64,000 nt of DNA, from the NCBI GenBank assembly GCA_018340805.1, contig JACMZG010001914.1:63877-127876 (forward strand), read 5' to 3'. Shown in pieces: positions 36,374-48,707 of this stretch. Made by a program: the position numbers and the translations under genes. This stretch comes from Microvelia longipes. Taxonomy: Eukaryota > Arthropoda > Insecta > Hemiptera > Veliidae. The notes under the pieces were generated by a model. The model did not search any database. It was not told the DNA's origin and saw only the letters and a program-made list of their open reading frames with translations. Every line of letters starts with the position of its first letter. Position 1 is the stretch's first letter.

Positions 36374-37300
36374 TGATTATGGAATCAGGGTGCTAAACGG
36401 AATTAACACCCCCCACCTACTTGCATTATCCTATCATTCGTATAAGCGTCATTTTCTTATGAAACATGGAAGAGAAAATTAAGCTTTAGCTAGGTATAAC
36501 TTGATGAGCCCATGAAGATTTCACTAAGAATGTAAATCAAAGATAGAAATCAAACTTTTGACGGAATAGATTGAGTTTTAGTCGTCAGAGTGATTTGAAT
36601 TTCTCGTCATAAAGTCGTGACTTGTTTTCCGAGTTGATTCTGTTACAATCTCAGCCCGGGGGCTTAAAATCAATGTATGGTGAAAACAAAACCATTTAGC
36701 TAGTCTCAACAAGCTGACAAAGTAAACGTGAAATTCGATAAAACTATCTCTTCTATAAATCATCGTTTGTCTCAGAAATATCAGACATGGGTATGTTAAT
36801 GCCGTTAACACGATTCAATAATTTTATTAAAATTAAAAAGTTGAGTACCAGGTACCTTGAAACTTTTTATCGCCTATACGCTTACCCTGTTCGGGTTACT
36901 GATCGGGTAAGGTCGGTAAAATCGAAACATAATCTATTTTAGTTTAAATTTGATATAAGTACGCATAGTTTTTTTGCCCTATCACTTTTGTCTAATCAAG
37001 GACGTACGTTGGCCAATTTCTATTTTTCATCAAAGCATAATAAATTTGTATTTATTTCACTTTCATATTAACCAAACGTAAAACAATTAGTCGTGCAGCG
37101 TTTAAAGTAGACAGAATTTATTTATAATGACACTAATTTAACTACTTTCTAATGAATTGACGTAGGAAACTCTTCAACTGCAGAAGTAGAATAACAATGA
37201 CTCATTTTGTCACGAAGGACGCAGCTGACGTAAAGTTAAATCCTTATTTTCAGAACCACGGTGGTAATACTTAGGATAACATTTTTTATAGATCAAACAA
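35241..37300. other. Region without recognised gene
   Basis: AT-rich, with an (AT)n microsatellite at 36239-36371. The 77-codon frame at 36578-36811 (- strand) is not recognised. Confidence 0.5.
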
Positions 37301-37488
37301 CGACAGTGCACACTTAGCACTAACTAGGTAAGCTTACATTCAGTGCGTCATTTGTTAAGGATGTACCAAATACTCTTGTAAAAGTATTTACCAGAGACGA
37401 GCGGTGCTCTCTTACCGCCATCATTCTTGGCAAGCAAAAAATATAGCAATTGATACTACCGAGTTTTGCAAAACATGAATAGTTGACA

Positions 37489-37679
37489 CAATATAATTGT
37501 GCGACAGACACAAAGGTAATGTAACAAGCAAAACATAATGCTGCATTTATTGCAATGCATGACATTACGGCGAGCCATCAATGATGACGAATGTCGAATG
37601 ATAGAACAGTTCCCAGATGCAGCAATGTATTTTGCTTGTTACATTTCCTAGGTGTCTCTCGCACAATTATAGTGTGTCA
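37489..37679. repeat. Foldback element with ~60-bp arms
   Basis: CACAATATAATTGTGCGACA and TGTAACAAGCAAAA (37489-37535) are mirrored by TTTTGCTTGTTACAT and TCTCGCACAATTATAGTGTG (37630-37679). Half of the same element recurs at 43985-44068. Confidence 0.75.
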
Positions 37680-37834
37680 TTAATTAACTCCTTTTAACTT
37701 TTTTGTTCTTAGGCACTAATGATTACCCGTTTTTTTATTAGATTAAATTAATAATCATTGTGGAGAGACTTTTTCGTAAAAGCTATTGAAACTTAGCTAG
37801 TTTTGATGACACTCTTTGTTAATTATGACTCAGC

Positions 37835-38540
37835 TTTTATTTAGTACACTGGTGATTTGCTGCCCCGTCTTATATAAAGGAATGGTATAATCATTGTAAT
37901 AAAAATTAAATATGACAATAAACTGCGTAGGCTTCCACGGTTGTTGTCATGAAGATTTAGGTCTTCCGGTGGTGACCGCGTCAATGTAGATGAAGAATCC
38001 GACGTTTCGCTTCCACTGTGGGAGGCATCTTCAGGGATGTAGGACATCATGGATAGAAACGCAATGGGCTACAAAACTGAACTGAAGATGGAGACGCTGC
38101 AGGCCCTATTTATACCTGTCTCTGACCTTGTCTTCCAGGACGAAGATTATAGCCATGAGAAGGGATAATAGGGTTCGACGGTCCAGTATGACGTAATCCA
38201 CTTGAAGGTCGCGTAGGGGTGTCCTGTCTGGTTGATGAACTGGCTAATGGGGGATTTCCGTGGGATGACGTAATCGGTGGCTGGGTGCTGCGTGACGTAG
38301 TTGAGGGCTGAGATTGGCTAAGGGAATTATCTGAAACACGTAGTGAAGAAATAAGCGGTGTCCAAGTGTTGGAAATCTTCAACCCCGTGTCCCTGTTGAT
38401 GTTATTCCTATGCTTAGCAATCTCAATAGCTTCCCTGACGAGCCTGTCTCGATATCGAGAAACATTCGCTAGTACCTCAGTTTTCTCAAAATCAATGAGA
38501 TGACCAGTATCTCGTGAATGTTCTGCGACCGCAGAACATT
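37835..38540 (-). mobile_element. Penelope-like retroelement, 5'-truncated remnant with endonuclease C-terminus
   Basis: An open stretch on the - strand (the frame runs 38592-38110; the similar part begins near 38535) encodes SAVAEHSRDTGHLIDFEKTE, then YRDRLVREAIEIAKH and NNINRDTGLKIS-TW. This succession is characteristic of the C-terminal GIY-YIG endonuclease domain of Penelope-like elements. A Ser/Thr/Pro-rich tail follows. Further downstream is a hammerhead-like motif, then a second short frame (38050-37841). The reverse transcriptase is missing, so this is a dead 3' fragment. Similarity is judged from memory of the family. Confidence 0.7.
37997..38038 (-). ncRNA. Hammerhead-ribozyme-like motif in the Penelope-like remnant
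   Basis: The - strand reads ATCC-CTGAAGA-(stem)-GAAAC-GTC-GGAT. CTGAAGA fits the CUGANGA core, GAAA fits the second core strand, and GTC supplies the cleavage C. ATCC and GGAT pair as an open helix I (type I layout). The middle folds as GC-(mismatch)-TCC with GGA-A-GC. Helix III would be only AC/GT with no loop, so a single copy could not close properly. Known Penelope-like ribozymes also have a very short helix III. Confidence 0.55.
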
Positions 38541-38599
38541 GACATGACATTGAATATGACATCCATTTATTTAAACTCAAATTGACGGACATTCCTATC

Positions 38600-39490
38600 T
38601 TGGCTTAAAATAATTAAAATGAGCTGCAAATATTTATATAGCCAAATATTTTCGTTTCAACACCTTACATCCTAAGTGTTAATAGATGTGTGTCTGTATA
38701 CGTTTTCATTTCATGTGGACACTATACCGTTTAATTGACTGAACCTATTCAAACAAAACTTGAAACAAAAATCAAGCCTTACAGGAGAAAATCTTATTAG
38801 AATTGGGAAAATACCAACATGGCCCTATAATAATTACAGATAACTTATTTAAAAAAAATTAAAAATATTTTTAAAAAAAATGTTTGAAAATGTATTTTAG
38901 AGCTAGTCCAAAGTGTTTTATGTCCTATAATTCAGCCGATTTTTTTGCTATCACAATTTAAGAAATATTTAATTTTTTTAAATATTTCTAATAATATATT
39001 TGTTGACAAATGGATTTATTTTTGATAAATGAAATAATTAACCAAGTTCCTAATTTAGCAACTTGTTTTAAGTTTAAATATCTCAAAAAAAGAATACGTC
39101 TTCCTCGATAGTATGTAAATTGATTCTATTTTTTCATGATGCACAAAAACCGTGTGTCAACTTTGACCCGACCTTTGTGACATTATTCTGTACCTATTTA
39201 AATGAAAATTCAAAAAGTTTCACTGAAAATAGCGACAGGTCACTTCTTCAGGTGACCTTTACCTACATAATCGAAAGTCTTTTGACACACATAAAGTTTA
39301 TTGAAGTTGAGAAGTAAACTTCTAATTCTTGACTGTATTAATTGTTTGTTTTTTATTTCGTCTATTTTTTGTCAAAAGAGATTGTAATTTTTTATTGTCA
39401 CGATTAAAAATTAAAAAGTTTAAGCCAAAAGCTAGTCATACATACGTTAGTAAATTTTAAAGGGTATGCATAAAATTAAAATGTAAAAAA
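38600..39490. other. Region without recognised gene
   Basis: AT-rich non-coding DNA. The short open frame at 39120-39317 is not supported. Confidence 0.5.
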
Positions 39491-39494
39491 ATCA

Positions 39495-40390
39495 AGTAGG
39501 GGTACCTCGGAACATTTCCTCATTACATCTGAATCGCTACGCTCATCCTCCCTGCTTTAGACTCGCTTTGCTCGTCCTCAGAAATACAATTCGCCAAATT
39601 CATACTACAACATTCCTTTGGACTCACTTCGCTCGCCTTCATATAGTAAACGCATCTGTATCATTCTCAGCGGTCCCATACAGCACTGACCACGCCAGTT
39701 CCTTAATTTTTATGATCCAACAAAAATCATGGATATATATATATATATAATATATATAATATAATATATATATATAATTATATTAATATATTATATATAT
39801 ACTGTGTCGTATTGGACACGAAAGTACTTAGTATACTCTGAAACAAGTACTTAGTGTACTTGTTTATTAGGTAATAACAAACACTAGTACCAAATTTGAA
39901 CTCAATGGGACAATTTTCCTATTTTTTAATTTTTTAATAAAAAACGTACACAAGTCATTAAATAATAATTTAAAAAATGCTGCTAATGAGATGAAACTTA
40001 GCACGTATGTTATTCTTATACATAGTCACACGCGTGCTAAATCTCAATCTGATTGCATCATTTTTCCGCGTTTTATGATTTTTCGAAATTTTTCCTGGTT
40101 AATGACGTCAAAAAAATTATTTTCCGAATAGCACAACTACAGCGGTAGACTGATTTTTGTACTAAATTTTAACTCTCCAGCATAAATACACTGTGCGCTA
40201 CGATGTTAACAGACACACACACACACTCACACACACATACAGATAGACAACTTTGCAAAAACCACTTACGAGGCCATAAAAACGCCTAAAAAGGATAATT
40301 TCGGTTTCATCACGGTTTAGGATTTATTTTGCAAACAACGCTTTTCCTATATACCTACGGTATAAATGAGGAAAAGTAAAAAGGTTAAAA
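39495..40390 (+). repeat. Repeat family B-A, most complete + strand copy
   Basis: The order is: GGGGTACCTCGGAACATTTCC; TCGCTACGCTCATCCTCC; GACTCGCTTTGCTCGTCCTC; an (AT)n island at 39735-39800; GTAC-TTAGTGTACTTG; GATGAAACTTAGCACGTATG; CGCGTTTTATGATTTTTCGA; TTAATGACGTCA; GCACAACTACAGCGGTAGAC; GCGCTACGATGTTAACAGAC; an ACACAC tract; and TTTTCCTATATACCTACGG to a purine-rich end. There is no open frame of note. The class is unknown. Confidence 0.75.
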
Positions 40391-41070
40391 AAATCCAACA
40401 TAGTATTGGCTTCGCTTACCCTCAGAATATCAAAGTCACCAAATTTATACTGCAACTCGTCTTCGGACTCGCTTCGCTTGTCCCCAGACAATAAATACAT
40501 TCGCTTTGTTCCCATCAGTCACTCATCCATTCCTTGCTCGATGCTGCTTAACTTTTATGATCCAACCAATACCGTAGAATACTTGCTGTGTTTAAGACAA
40601 AACTTGTCATACTTAATCGTTATGTAAAGGGATATACTTGTTCTAAATTTCAACTCAATTTAGTTTTACTAAATTAATTTTACTAAATTTTAACTCAGGA
40701 TTATTTTTTCTGATAACGAGATTAAACTTGTCACATTTGTTTTTCTTATCTGGACCTACATGCGTGCTAAATGTCAAATTGATCGAAACGAAATGAATTT
40801 TGTGCTGAATTATTATTGCGGGTTAATGACGCCATAAAAAAAGTATTTTCCGGATAGCTAAACTAGACCTACGGACTGATTTTTGTGCCAAGTTATAATT
40901 CTCTAAAATAAATAGCCTATGACCTACTATGATGACAGACACACAGAAACATACATACAACTTCGAGAAAACCACTCAGAAGATCTTAAAAAACCCTTAA
41001 AAAATCCCTGTTTCGATTTTAAGGACAATACTACTCCTATATGTATTATATGTATAAATAAGGAAAAGTG
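40391..41070 (+). repeat. Repeat family B-A, second, shortened copy
   Basis: It follows the previous copy directly. It begins inside the first module (GCTTCGCTTACCCTCAGAAT), continues through the ACATGCGTGCTAAATGTCAA block, and ends in TACTATGATGACAGACACAC and the A/G-rich tail. Confidence 0.65.
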
Positions 41071-42699
41071 AAAATAATAACATAGCTAGAGAAAAATAAT
41101 GATTTTTAAAAAATTTAAAATAGTATGTTTCAAATTTAATGCATGACCTTTTTTTGAAAAAATAAAGACAAGTTTGGACTTTTTAAATTAAAATTCAAAC
41201 GTTATTATTTTTTATTTAATATTTAGAGCTGAATATATTTGTTTTGTGAATATAACTTTTTACACTTTTCTAAGCAACGATGTTAAATGCCGTCTACCTC
41301 GACTACAGCATAAGATACGGTCAATCAACTACAATTTAGGAACAGTATACGGATACCGTAGAGGATATGGTGTAATATGGAAGGAATTCTCATTAATATT
41401 AACACAAGGGGAAAGTTATTGAACCTGTTAATAAAGTTCATGTGTGGCCCCGTGTAAGATGTCTATATCGTTTATTTATTACTTTTTTTTTTCTCTTGTC
41501 CTTAAATTAATTGAATATACCTATATGTATTTAAGATAAGTTAAAAAACCCCACAAAAAAAAACTAAGTGTAAAAAATCCAAGTCTAGCGTAAAAAGAAT
41601 TGAGATCTTGTTTGTGCCTAAATTGTTAGCCTCCTACTTTTTATTGTCATCCTAATAAGCGCAAGCATGAAAGGCCTTAATGATTCAATTTTATGACTTG
41701 GCCAGTACACATCGTAAGGTTCAGTGCTGTTAAAGCACAGAATTCAAACACGATATTCCTCGTTGCGAGTATTTTAAATAGAACAACCATTTTATTGTAT
41801 ACTTTTTCAAGCACTGCGAACACACTCCAAGTTAAATCATTATGGCTTTTTATGCCTACTTATATGTATGCCTATGAAATGAGAGAGGCTGATAAGCCTT
41901 GGTTGGCTTAGAATAAGATCTCAAATGTTTTTATGCTAGACTTGGCTATTTTATACGTCTTTTTGGTGGGCATTTCATTACTTTTAAATCTTTAACTTGT
42001 TTTTATTTATTTTAGTTTTGGCGTTCTCTACTAGGTGACGCTAATAGTAAACATTACTAGCAAGAAGGGCCCAACAACAATGCCTATTTGTCTCCCCACC
42101 CTATTGCTACTAGTCAACATTAATAATCTAATTTACTCTATTTAAATCGCATCAACAAAGGATTTTTTTGTCTAGACAGAACTCTCAATATTATTATTTT
42201 TTGAGTTCTCTACTAGATAGCGCTGGTTGCCAACGGTTTTCATTATACTTGAAATTTGAAGCTAGCATAGACTTAGCGTAAACTATGATATCATAACTTT
42301 TTACGCAATACTTAGCTGCATTTTTCACGGAGTGCTTTTGTTAGACTTCCACTTTCTTACTTTTTTGAAAGTAACTTTCAAAAAATTTATACTTTGCAGC
42401 AAAGCATCAGATGTACGGATTTGAAAGTTCCTACTCTGTCTTTTTTGGTCCATCTATAAGTTACATAGATTAAATTATTATTTATAAAAATCTAGACGGT
42501 ACACAATATTACTTTGATAACTTTACCTAAATATGTTAATTTCGTTTGAAAAGTTAAGTAAATGGTACCCCATTTTATTATTGGAAGTTATTATTGTGTA
42601 ACTTTTGTGTAATTTTTTTTAAATACTTTGTATTTTGTTAATTTAATATCTCTTGTATTTAAATAAAATAAGTTGAAAATTTTGGTTGGACCAAAGTTT
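41071..42699. other. Region without recognised gene
   Basis: AT-rich. The 72-codon frame at 41693-41911 is not recognised. AAGGGCCCAACAAC at about 42065 also appears at 27720 near the TIR element. Confidence 0.45.
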
Positions 42700-43480
42700 A
42701 AACTTAGATTAATCATACATCAGAAGGAGTTATAAACTATGCCAGATCTTGATCAGTGCTAAAATAACAGTAGTGGATTAGTGTTGACATTATTTTTTTG
42801 CGTGATTACAGTTCGCAATCTAATTGATAGATCTTGACTAAACATTAAACTTAAAATGCTCATAGGTCTCAGGAGTCACCTTTTAAGTCTCATCGGGATC
42901 CGTTCGAAAATAATATGGGTTTAGTGCAACACTAAATGTTAAGTCCTTACAGATTAGAATCTAATCGATGGATCTTGACTAAACTCTACACTTAGACGAC
43001 TCATAGGTCATATTGACCACATTTTATGTCTCAACGAAATTCCTTCACAAATAACAATAGGGGATTAGTGTAAAAATAAAAGTTTTACATGCTTAATGAT
43101 CAGAATCTAATTGATGCATCTTGACTAAACTTTAAACTTAGACTACTTATGGGTCAGAATGAACATATCTTTTGTCGTACCGAAATCCTTTCTTAAATAA
43201 CATTAAGCAGTTAGTGTAAGGAAATAAAATTTTAGTCTTATTTCTCGGAATTGACTAAGCTAGACTAAACTTTAAACTTAAAATTCCTCAATGGTCAGAA
43301 TAAACACATTTTATTCGTTATCGAGTTCTTTTCTAAAATAATTATAGGGGTAAGTGTAAAAATGTTCAAAGCTTACAGATTGGTTCTAAACGATAGACCT
43401 TGACCTAACTTTAAATTATACCTCTGACTGATCACGATGAACACTATTTTGTTTTCTAAAATAATAGGCGTTTTTCGAAC
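42700..43480. repeat. Degenerate ~140-bp tandem array, about 5 units
   Basis: Units share ATCTAAT-GAT-GATCTTGACTAAAC, TTAAACTTAGA, CTCATAGGTCA, a TTTTATGTCTCA-CGAAATCC stretch and a GGGTTAGTGTAAAA stretch. The TTGACTAAAC landmark recurs at about 42834, 42974 and 43120, with more decayed copies near 43260 and 43400. Confidence 0.75.
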
Positions 43481-44961
43481 TGTTCAATTCATAGCCTATT
43501 TGGTTAAGTATATTATTCTTAACCAAATATTATTTGGTTATTAGTATTTTCATTAGAAGTAAAGACACACGATTTAAAAATTCCATTTTTGATTGTCAAC
43601 TTATCAAAACAATGAAATTACTAAGCAATCATAAAGCACGGCTTGAGAATTGCCAGATAGACAAAAACATCTTAAACGAAATCAGCTGTTAACAACTTCT
43701 ATTTTTCATAGTCTTCAAAGGAATAATTAATAATTGGGTGTTTGATAAATGAAATATTTGTCGAGCGAAGCTCGGGTATCACCGTTAGTTTATAAATAAA
43801 AATATTATTCCTTGGACAAAGTTTTACATGACATTAAAAAATGGTTGCACCCTTCCCCCGGGTCGACAATTTTTACAACTGTGTATGCCCCCACATAATA
43901 GTGAGATATCCCCCGAGGAAGAACCTCTAAAAGAAACCCTGCTAATCTGACATCAAACTTAAACAACGTTAACAATGTTTAAACTTAAACTTTGCTAATG
44001 TAACAAGCAAAATTGCATTTTGCTTGTTACATTTCCTAGGTGTCTCTCGCACAATTATATTGTGTCTTTATATAAATAATACGTCCCTTTCATTCAGAGT
44101 GCAGCTACTAATCAACCACTCCTAAAAAAATAAATTACTCTAAAAAATTACATTCTCTAGTCTTAAAAAGAGATTGGATAATAGAAGGCAACTTATTGTT
44201 TTCACTTTTCTACCCTATGAGCCCGAGGCAGGGTCTTAAATCCAAAACCATCTCTAAGTAACGGAGAAAGTACAAGAGTTTAAATACGTAACGTTTTGAA
44301 CCACTAAAAGGAGCCGATAATTTACAATGGTAATGAGCTAGGACCGATCCCGAGTACTCGCAATGAATTGTTTCTAAGATTTATTTCTTTTTAACTTGTT
44401 TTAAAGAAAACTTTCGTTTTAGAAAAATATGTTCTCGAAATTATTGTTATCTTATTTTATATTTACCAGATGAACTAGACACTTATTTAGATGTGAATAA
44501 ATTAAACCATTTTAAAAGGTAAATCCAATTCAAATGGTTTTATTTTCTTTAGGGAATCATTCGTTAAATTAGTATACTTTTTTATATCTGTTAATAATAA
44601 TTTTAAAGTGTTGGTTACTCGACAACTACAATTTCTTGTTTTTATTATTCTTTTTATGTTTTTACGTCTAATGTTTGTTTCGCCTGATAGTGTTGTAAAA
44701 ATTAAGGTATCTGGGGTTAAGACAGTGTACCGACTCCGCCTCTTGCCTTGATTACACTAACTTCATGAAGTTTTGGCTGTCATTATTTTGTATAAATGAA
44801 GTAACATATATTTCATAAACAATGGGGGTCGAGACATTAACACGGTTGATTTTTGTACTAAATGTCATTTCGATTCGAAAAAGCGTTCGAAAACAATCGT
44901 GTCCCATAGAAACGTCTAGGAACAAAATCTTGTACACACATACACACACAAATATATACAT
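43481..44961. other. Region with half of a foldback element, otherwise unrecognised
   Basis: 43985-44068 repeats TGTAACAAGCAAAAT and its inverse, followed by CTAGGTGTCTCTCGCACAAT as at 37649. The remainder shows no gene or clear repeat. Confidence 0.5.
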
Positions 44962-45130
44962 ATAATAATAATAATAAAATTGTTTATTTCCACCAAAATA
45001 AAATACAAATACAATTACATAAATTATTTTTACAATATTTGATTATTTAAAAACATATTGTACAAATATATTTGTGTTTTAGTTAATAATTTGGCGAGGG
45101 CCCTCAGTAGGAGTTAAAACTTCTAGAGCG
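44962..45130 (-). mobile_element. 3' end of a LINE-type element with (ATT)n tail
   Basis: On the - strand, GGCCCTCGCCAAATTATTAA leads through AT-rich sequence to TTGGTGGAAATAAACAATTT and a (TAT)n run. A GGAAATAAACAATTTTATTA end followed by trinucleotide repeats is typical of arthropod non-LTR elements. No coding part is attached. Confidence 0.5.
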
Positions 45131-45138
45131 AGTGAGTA

Positions 45139-45140
45139 TG

Positions 45141-45173
<33 letters not shown>

Positions 45174-45181
45174 TATATATA

Positions 45182-45244
<63 letters not shown>

Positions 45245-45275
45245 ATGTATATTATAATATATAGATATAATATAT

Positions 45276-45335
<60 letters not shown>

Positions 45336-45342
45336 TATATAT
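45139..45342. repeat. (AT)n microsatellite
   Basis: About 200 bp of alternating AT with a short (TATATC)n section. The 81-codon Ile/Tyr frame over it is not a gene. Confidence 0.95.
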
Positions 45343-45369
45343 TCCACAATTATTTTGAAATTAAGAAGT

Positions 45370-45860
45370 AAATAGTGTAAATAAGATGATAAAAAATTAT
45401 CGCCAGTACCAAGATTCGAACTTGGGGCCCCTAGCTTTGAAAGACTTATCTTCGGACCGGTTTTATTGGATTTATCACCCCAAAAGATATATAAAGACTT
45501 CTTAGTAACCTAAAATTTAATTATTTTTTTAAAATTTTGCTGAATTAGCATAATATGTTGGTATTTTCAAAAAAAATGTTTTAAAGAAAATGCGCTATAA
45601 CTTTATGCTAAGTTCTTTCTTCTTTCTACTTTCTAAGCATCATGTAAGTGCAAATAATACTGTGTCGTATAATGTGTAATCCATAGGTTAAATATGCGCA
45701 TTTTCTATGATAAATTCAAAAAATTAAATAATAAGTTGTGACGCGACTGCGTCACTTATTAAAGTTATATTAAAATCTTAAGCAAAAAATAGATTAATAA
45801 GCAAAAAGGCGCGCATTAAAAAGAAAATTCCCTCGGCTTGCGGACCTCCGCTCCAGAATT
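45370..45860 (-). repeat. Composite repeat family C, fragment
   Basis: AAAATTATCGCCAGTACCAA and GATTCGAACTTGGGG, then CGGACCGGTTTTATTGGATT and a later GGAGCGGAGGTCCGC-like block (45830-45855, - strand). This is the same module order as the reversed copy at 29000. Confidence 0.55.
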
Positions 45861-46213
45861 TTTGTTTGAAAAATCCAAACAAAATTATTATTATTAAATT
45901 CCCTAATAATAAAAATACATTAATAATCTCACCGCATCGATTTTCTAAATATGAAGTGGTCATTCTTTACTGAAAACAGAAACGTTCAGCTCTCTTGATG
46001 ATCATATTAAAAACATGTCTTAAAATGAATTACAAAACTTGTTAAAAACTTTTAAAGTGACAATCCTTTCTATTCGAAAGATAAATTTTTCCATAGAAAA
46101 AATATAGTATATGAATAAACATAAGAAATAGGCCTAATTAATTATAGAAATAGACGGTTTATTTTAAGTATTATTTTATTAACTGTTATTTATTTAGACA
46201 CACACACAATTAT

Positions 46214-48377
46214 AATATATATATATATATAATATATATATATTATATATATATATATATATATTATAATATATATAAATATATTTATTATATATATAAT
46301 ATATAAACTTAAGCATTAAATTTTTTTGTTTTACTCTACTCTCTAAAATTGAATGAAAATAAAGAATTACAATAATAATACATTATTTAATTTATTATTA
46401 TTATAAATTGAAGAATGTTCCATTGTTTAACGCTTAAATTTGGTATAAATATTATTTGATTGACAGAAAAATCTCTAAATATATCGGTCATCATCAGTTT
46501 TTAAACAATGAAACAACACAGTCACAACTCTCTGATACAAAACAACCTATTAGCGACACCTTACTATTACATGATATGTTGTCATAAAAATTAAATGACA
46601 GTATCTAGTATTTAACAATGTGAGTGAAACGCAAGTTCATTCACACAACAAAAACCCGCACTGTATTGCCTATCTTAGATATACTTTCACTCCACTTCAT
46701 CTTAATACTCTACTGTAATCAAATTATATATGACAATCTACAAATTAATTTAAAACAATCGAATAAGTATTAAAGATGCGATACTAAAAAATTAGAATCA
46801 AATCTATTAAAAAATTATAGATTTTTGATAATATTTAAGTTTTTACGTGATATCTTCAAATATGTAAAATGCATATTTTGCTGCTATTTTTCAAGATAGA
46901 TGGGTGGATATAGTTACAAGACAGTTTGAAAAATGCAATGTCATGTATGACATTTTTATGGCCATTAAATATTTTTACACTTTCATAACATGATGTGCGA
47001 CAGTCGTAACCGAAACTAAATGGTGGTTTATGGCAGTTTTTTTTTTCATTAAAAAATGCACTCTTTACTTTTTCTTGTATGATGGGACGTAAAAATAATT
47101 TGGACAAAAGTTGTTTCATGCATTCATCTATGATCTATATACATGAGGGTATTATTTTTTTCAATATGTATAAGTCATTTTTTAAGTATTGTTAGCGCTT
47201 ACTAGCAAAGATAGGTTTTATGTATAATCATACATATTAAAGAAAAGTAAGGACATTATTTAGCGCTAAAAAGGTTCATCAATCAGGTGAAGTTTAGTTT
47301 TAGTCCAAGAGTTAGACCTGAAAAAACATGATTCACTTTGTACTGATTTAAACTAGACGTTATTGAAAATATATCTTAAACGATAAAGGGAAAACATAGT
47401 TTGCCTATCCAGAGTGGAGCACTTGATATTGACCACGCTCAAAATGTTAGAAAATTGTCTTGAAATAAGTGGTTCCCTGTTAGTTGTGTGCAAAACCAAT
47501 AAATAGGTTTTGCAATTTATTGCCAACCCAAATTGATAAACAAAACGAGTGTTCGTTTATCAAAAATGGAAAACTACAACCAAAGTTACAGCATTGGCAA
47601 AACCACAAAATAATTGCTAATTTTTGCAAAGTCAGTAAATATCTTTAAAAAATTGTTTACATATTTTGAATCTTTGAAGACGACGATGCGAATCCGAAGA
47701 CGTGTTGTAGAATAAATTTGGAATTTTTTTATGGACGGGCAAAGCGAGTTTAATGTAGTGAGAAAATGAATCAAAATGTTAGAAAATTGTCTTGAAATTA
47801 GTGGTTCTCTGTTCCTCGAGGTACCCCATACCCGATTATTTTGGATTGGGCGTTAGGAAAAAAAAATGAAGATTCTGATCATACTTATTACTAAATAAAA
47901 GAAGGTATAATCAGGCATAAGTAAAAATTTTAAGCCAGGATAAAAGTGTTTAAAAATCTGTTATACTTTTATACTTTGCAAGAAAGTACGAAATAATTTA
48001 GACTGATCCCCCATGAATAGGGTAGATAAGTAAATGTAGTGGAAATAAGTAAAGAAACTCCAGATAGGAAAATTTAAATTACCAATCCAAACATCAAGTT
48101 TCTCCTTCGGCTAAATAATAGTTCAAAAAACCGCACTTATATCATTTTCTTTTTACGCCCGTTCAATTACTAACAGTGTTTACATTTTCTCACTTTTCAA
48201 AAGAACAATTTGTGGTTTTAGAAATAAATAAAATGGATGAGCTATTTGTAAATTGATTTTTTATTGTTTGTAGTCATCTCTGAAGGGAAAATACTAATAA
48301 TCTCTCTTTACCTGTCCCCACTACAGGTTGATAATGAAGTGAACAAATTTAAGGAATATATATACACTTGCTTTCGA
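46214..48377. other. Region with microsatellite and repeat fragments, no recognised gene
   Basis: (AT)n at 46214-46300. A single end of the 27783-type TIR element lies at about 47307-47345. A reversed B-A fragment lies at about 47680-47850 and ends in a GAGGTACCCCATACCCGA stretch. The 87-codon frame at 46856-47119 (- strand) is not recognised. Confidence 0.5.
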
Positions 48378-48707
48378 GAATCGGCTATTGTTACAATGCC
48401 CGCCCAAAAAGAGTGAATGATGCCCACTCTTTTGCTCAGAGAGAGACAACAAACCTCTGGAATCGGCTATTGTTACAATGCCCGCCCAAAAAGAGTGAAC
48501 GATGCCCGCTCTTTTGCTCAGAGAGAGACAGCAAGCCTCTGGAATCGGCTATTGTAACAATGCCCACCCAAAAAGAGTGAACGATGGCCGCTCTTTCGCT
48601 CAGAGAGAGATAAAAAAAACTCTAAAATCGGCTATTGTAACAATGCCCGCCTAAAAAGAGTGAACGATGCCCGCTCTTTTGCTCAGAGAGAGACAACAAA
48701 CCTCTGG
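48378..48707. repeat. 82-bp tandem repeat, 4 units
   Basis: Units begin at 48378, 48460, 48542 and about 48625. Each holds AATCGGCTATTGTTACAATG, CCCGCCCAAAAAGAGTGAAC, GATGCCCGCTCTTTTGCTCA and GAGAGAGAC. Identity between units is high and the GC content stands out from the flanks. 82 is not a multiple of 3, so the open frame across it does not mean a repeat protein. Confidence 0.92.

Noticed and set aside
41693..41911. 72-codon frame starting with ATG
   Set aside because: No recognisable domain, no supporting context and ordinary AT-rich composition.
48368..48580. 70-codon frame with repeated peptide-like units
   Set aside because: It arises from the 82-bp tandem repeat; the unit length is not a multiple of 3, so the frame shifts in each unit.
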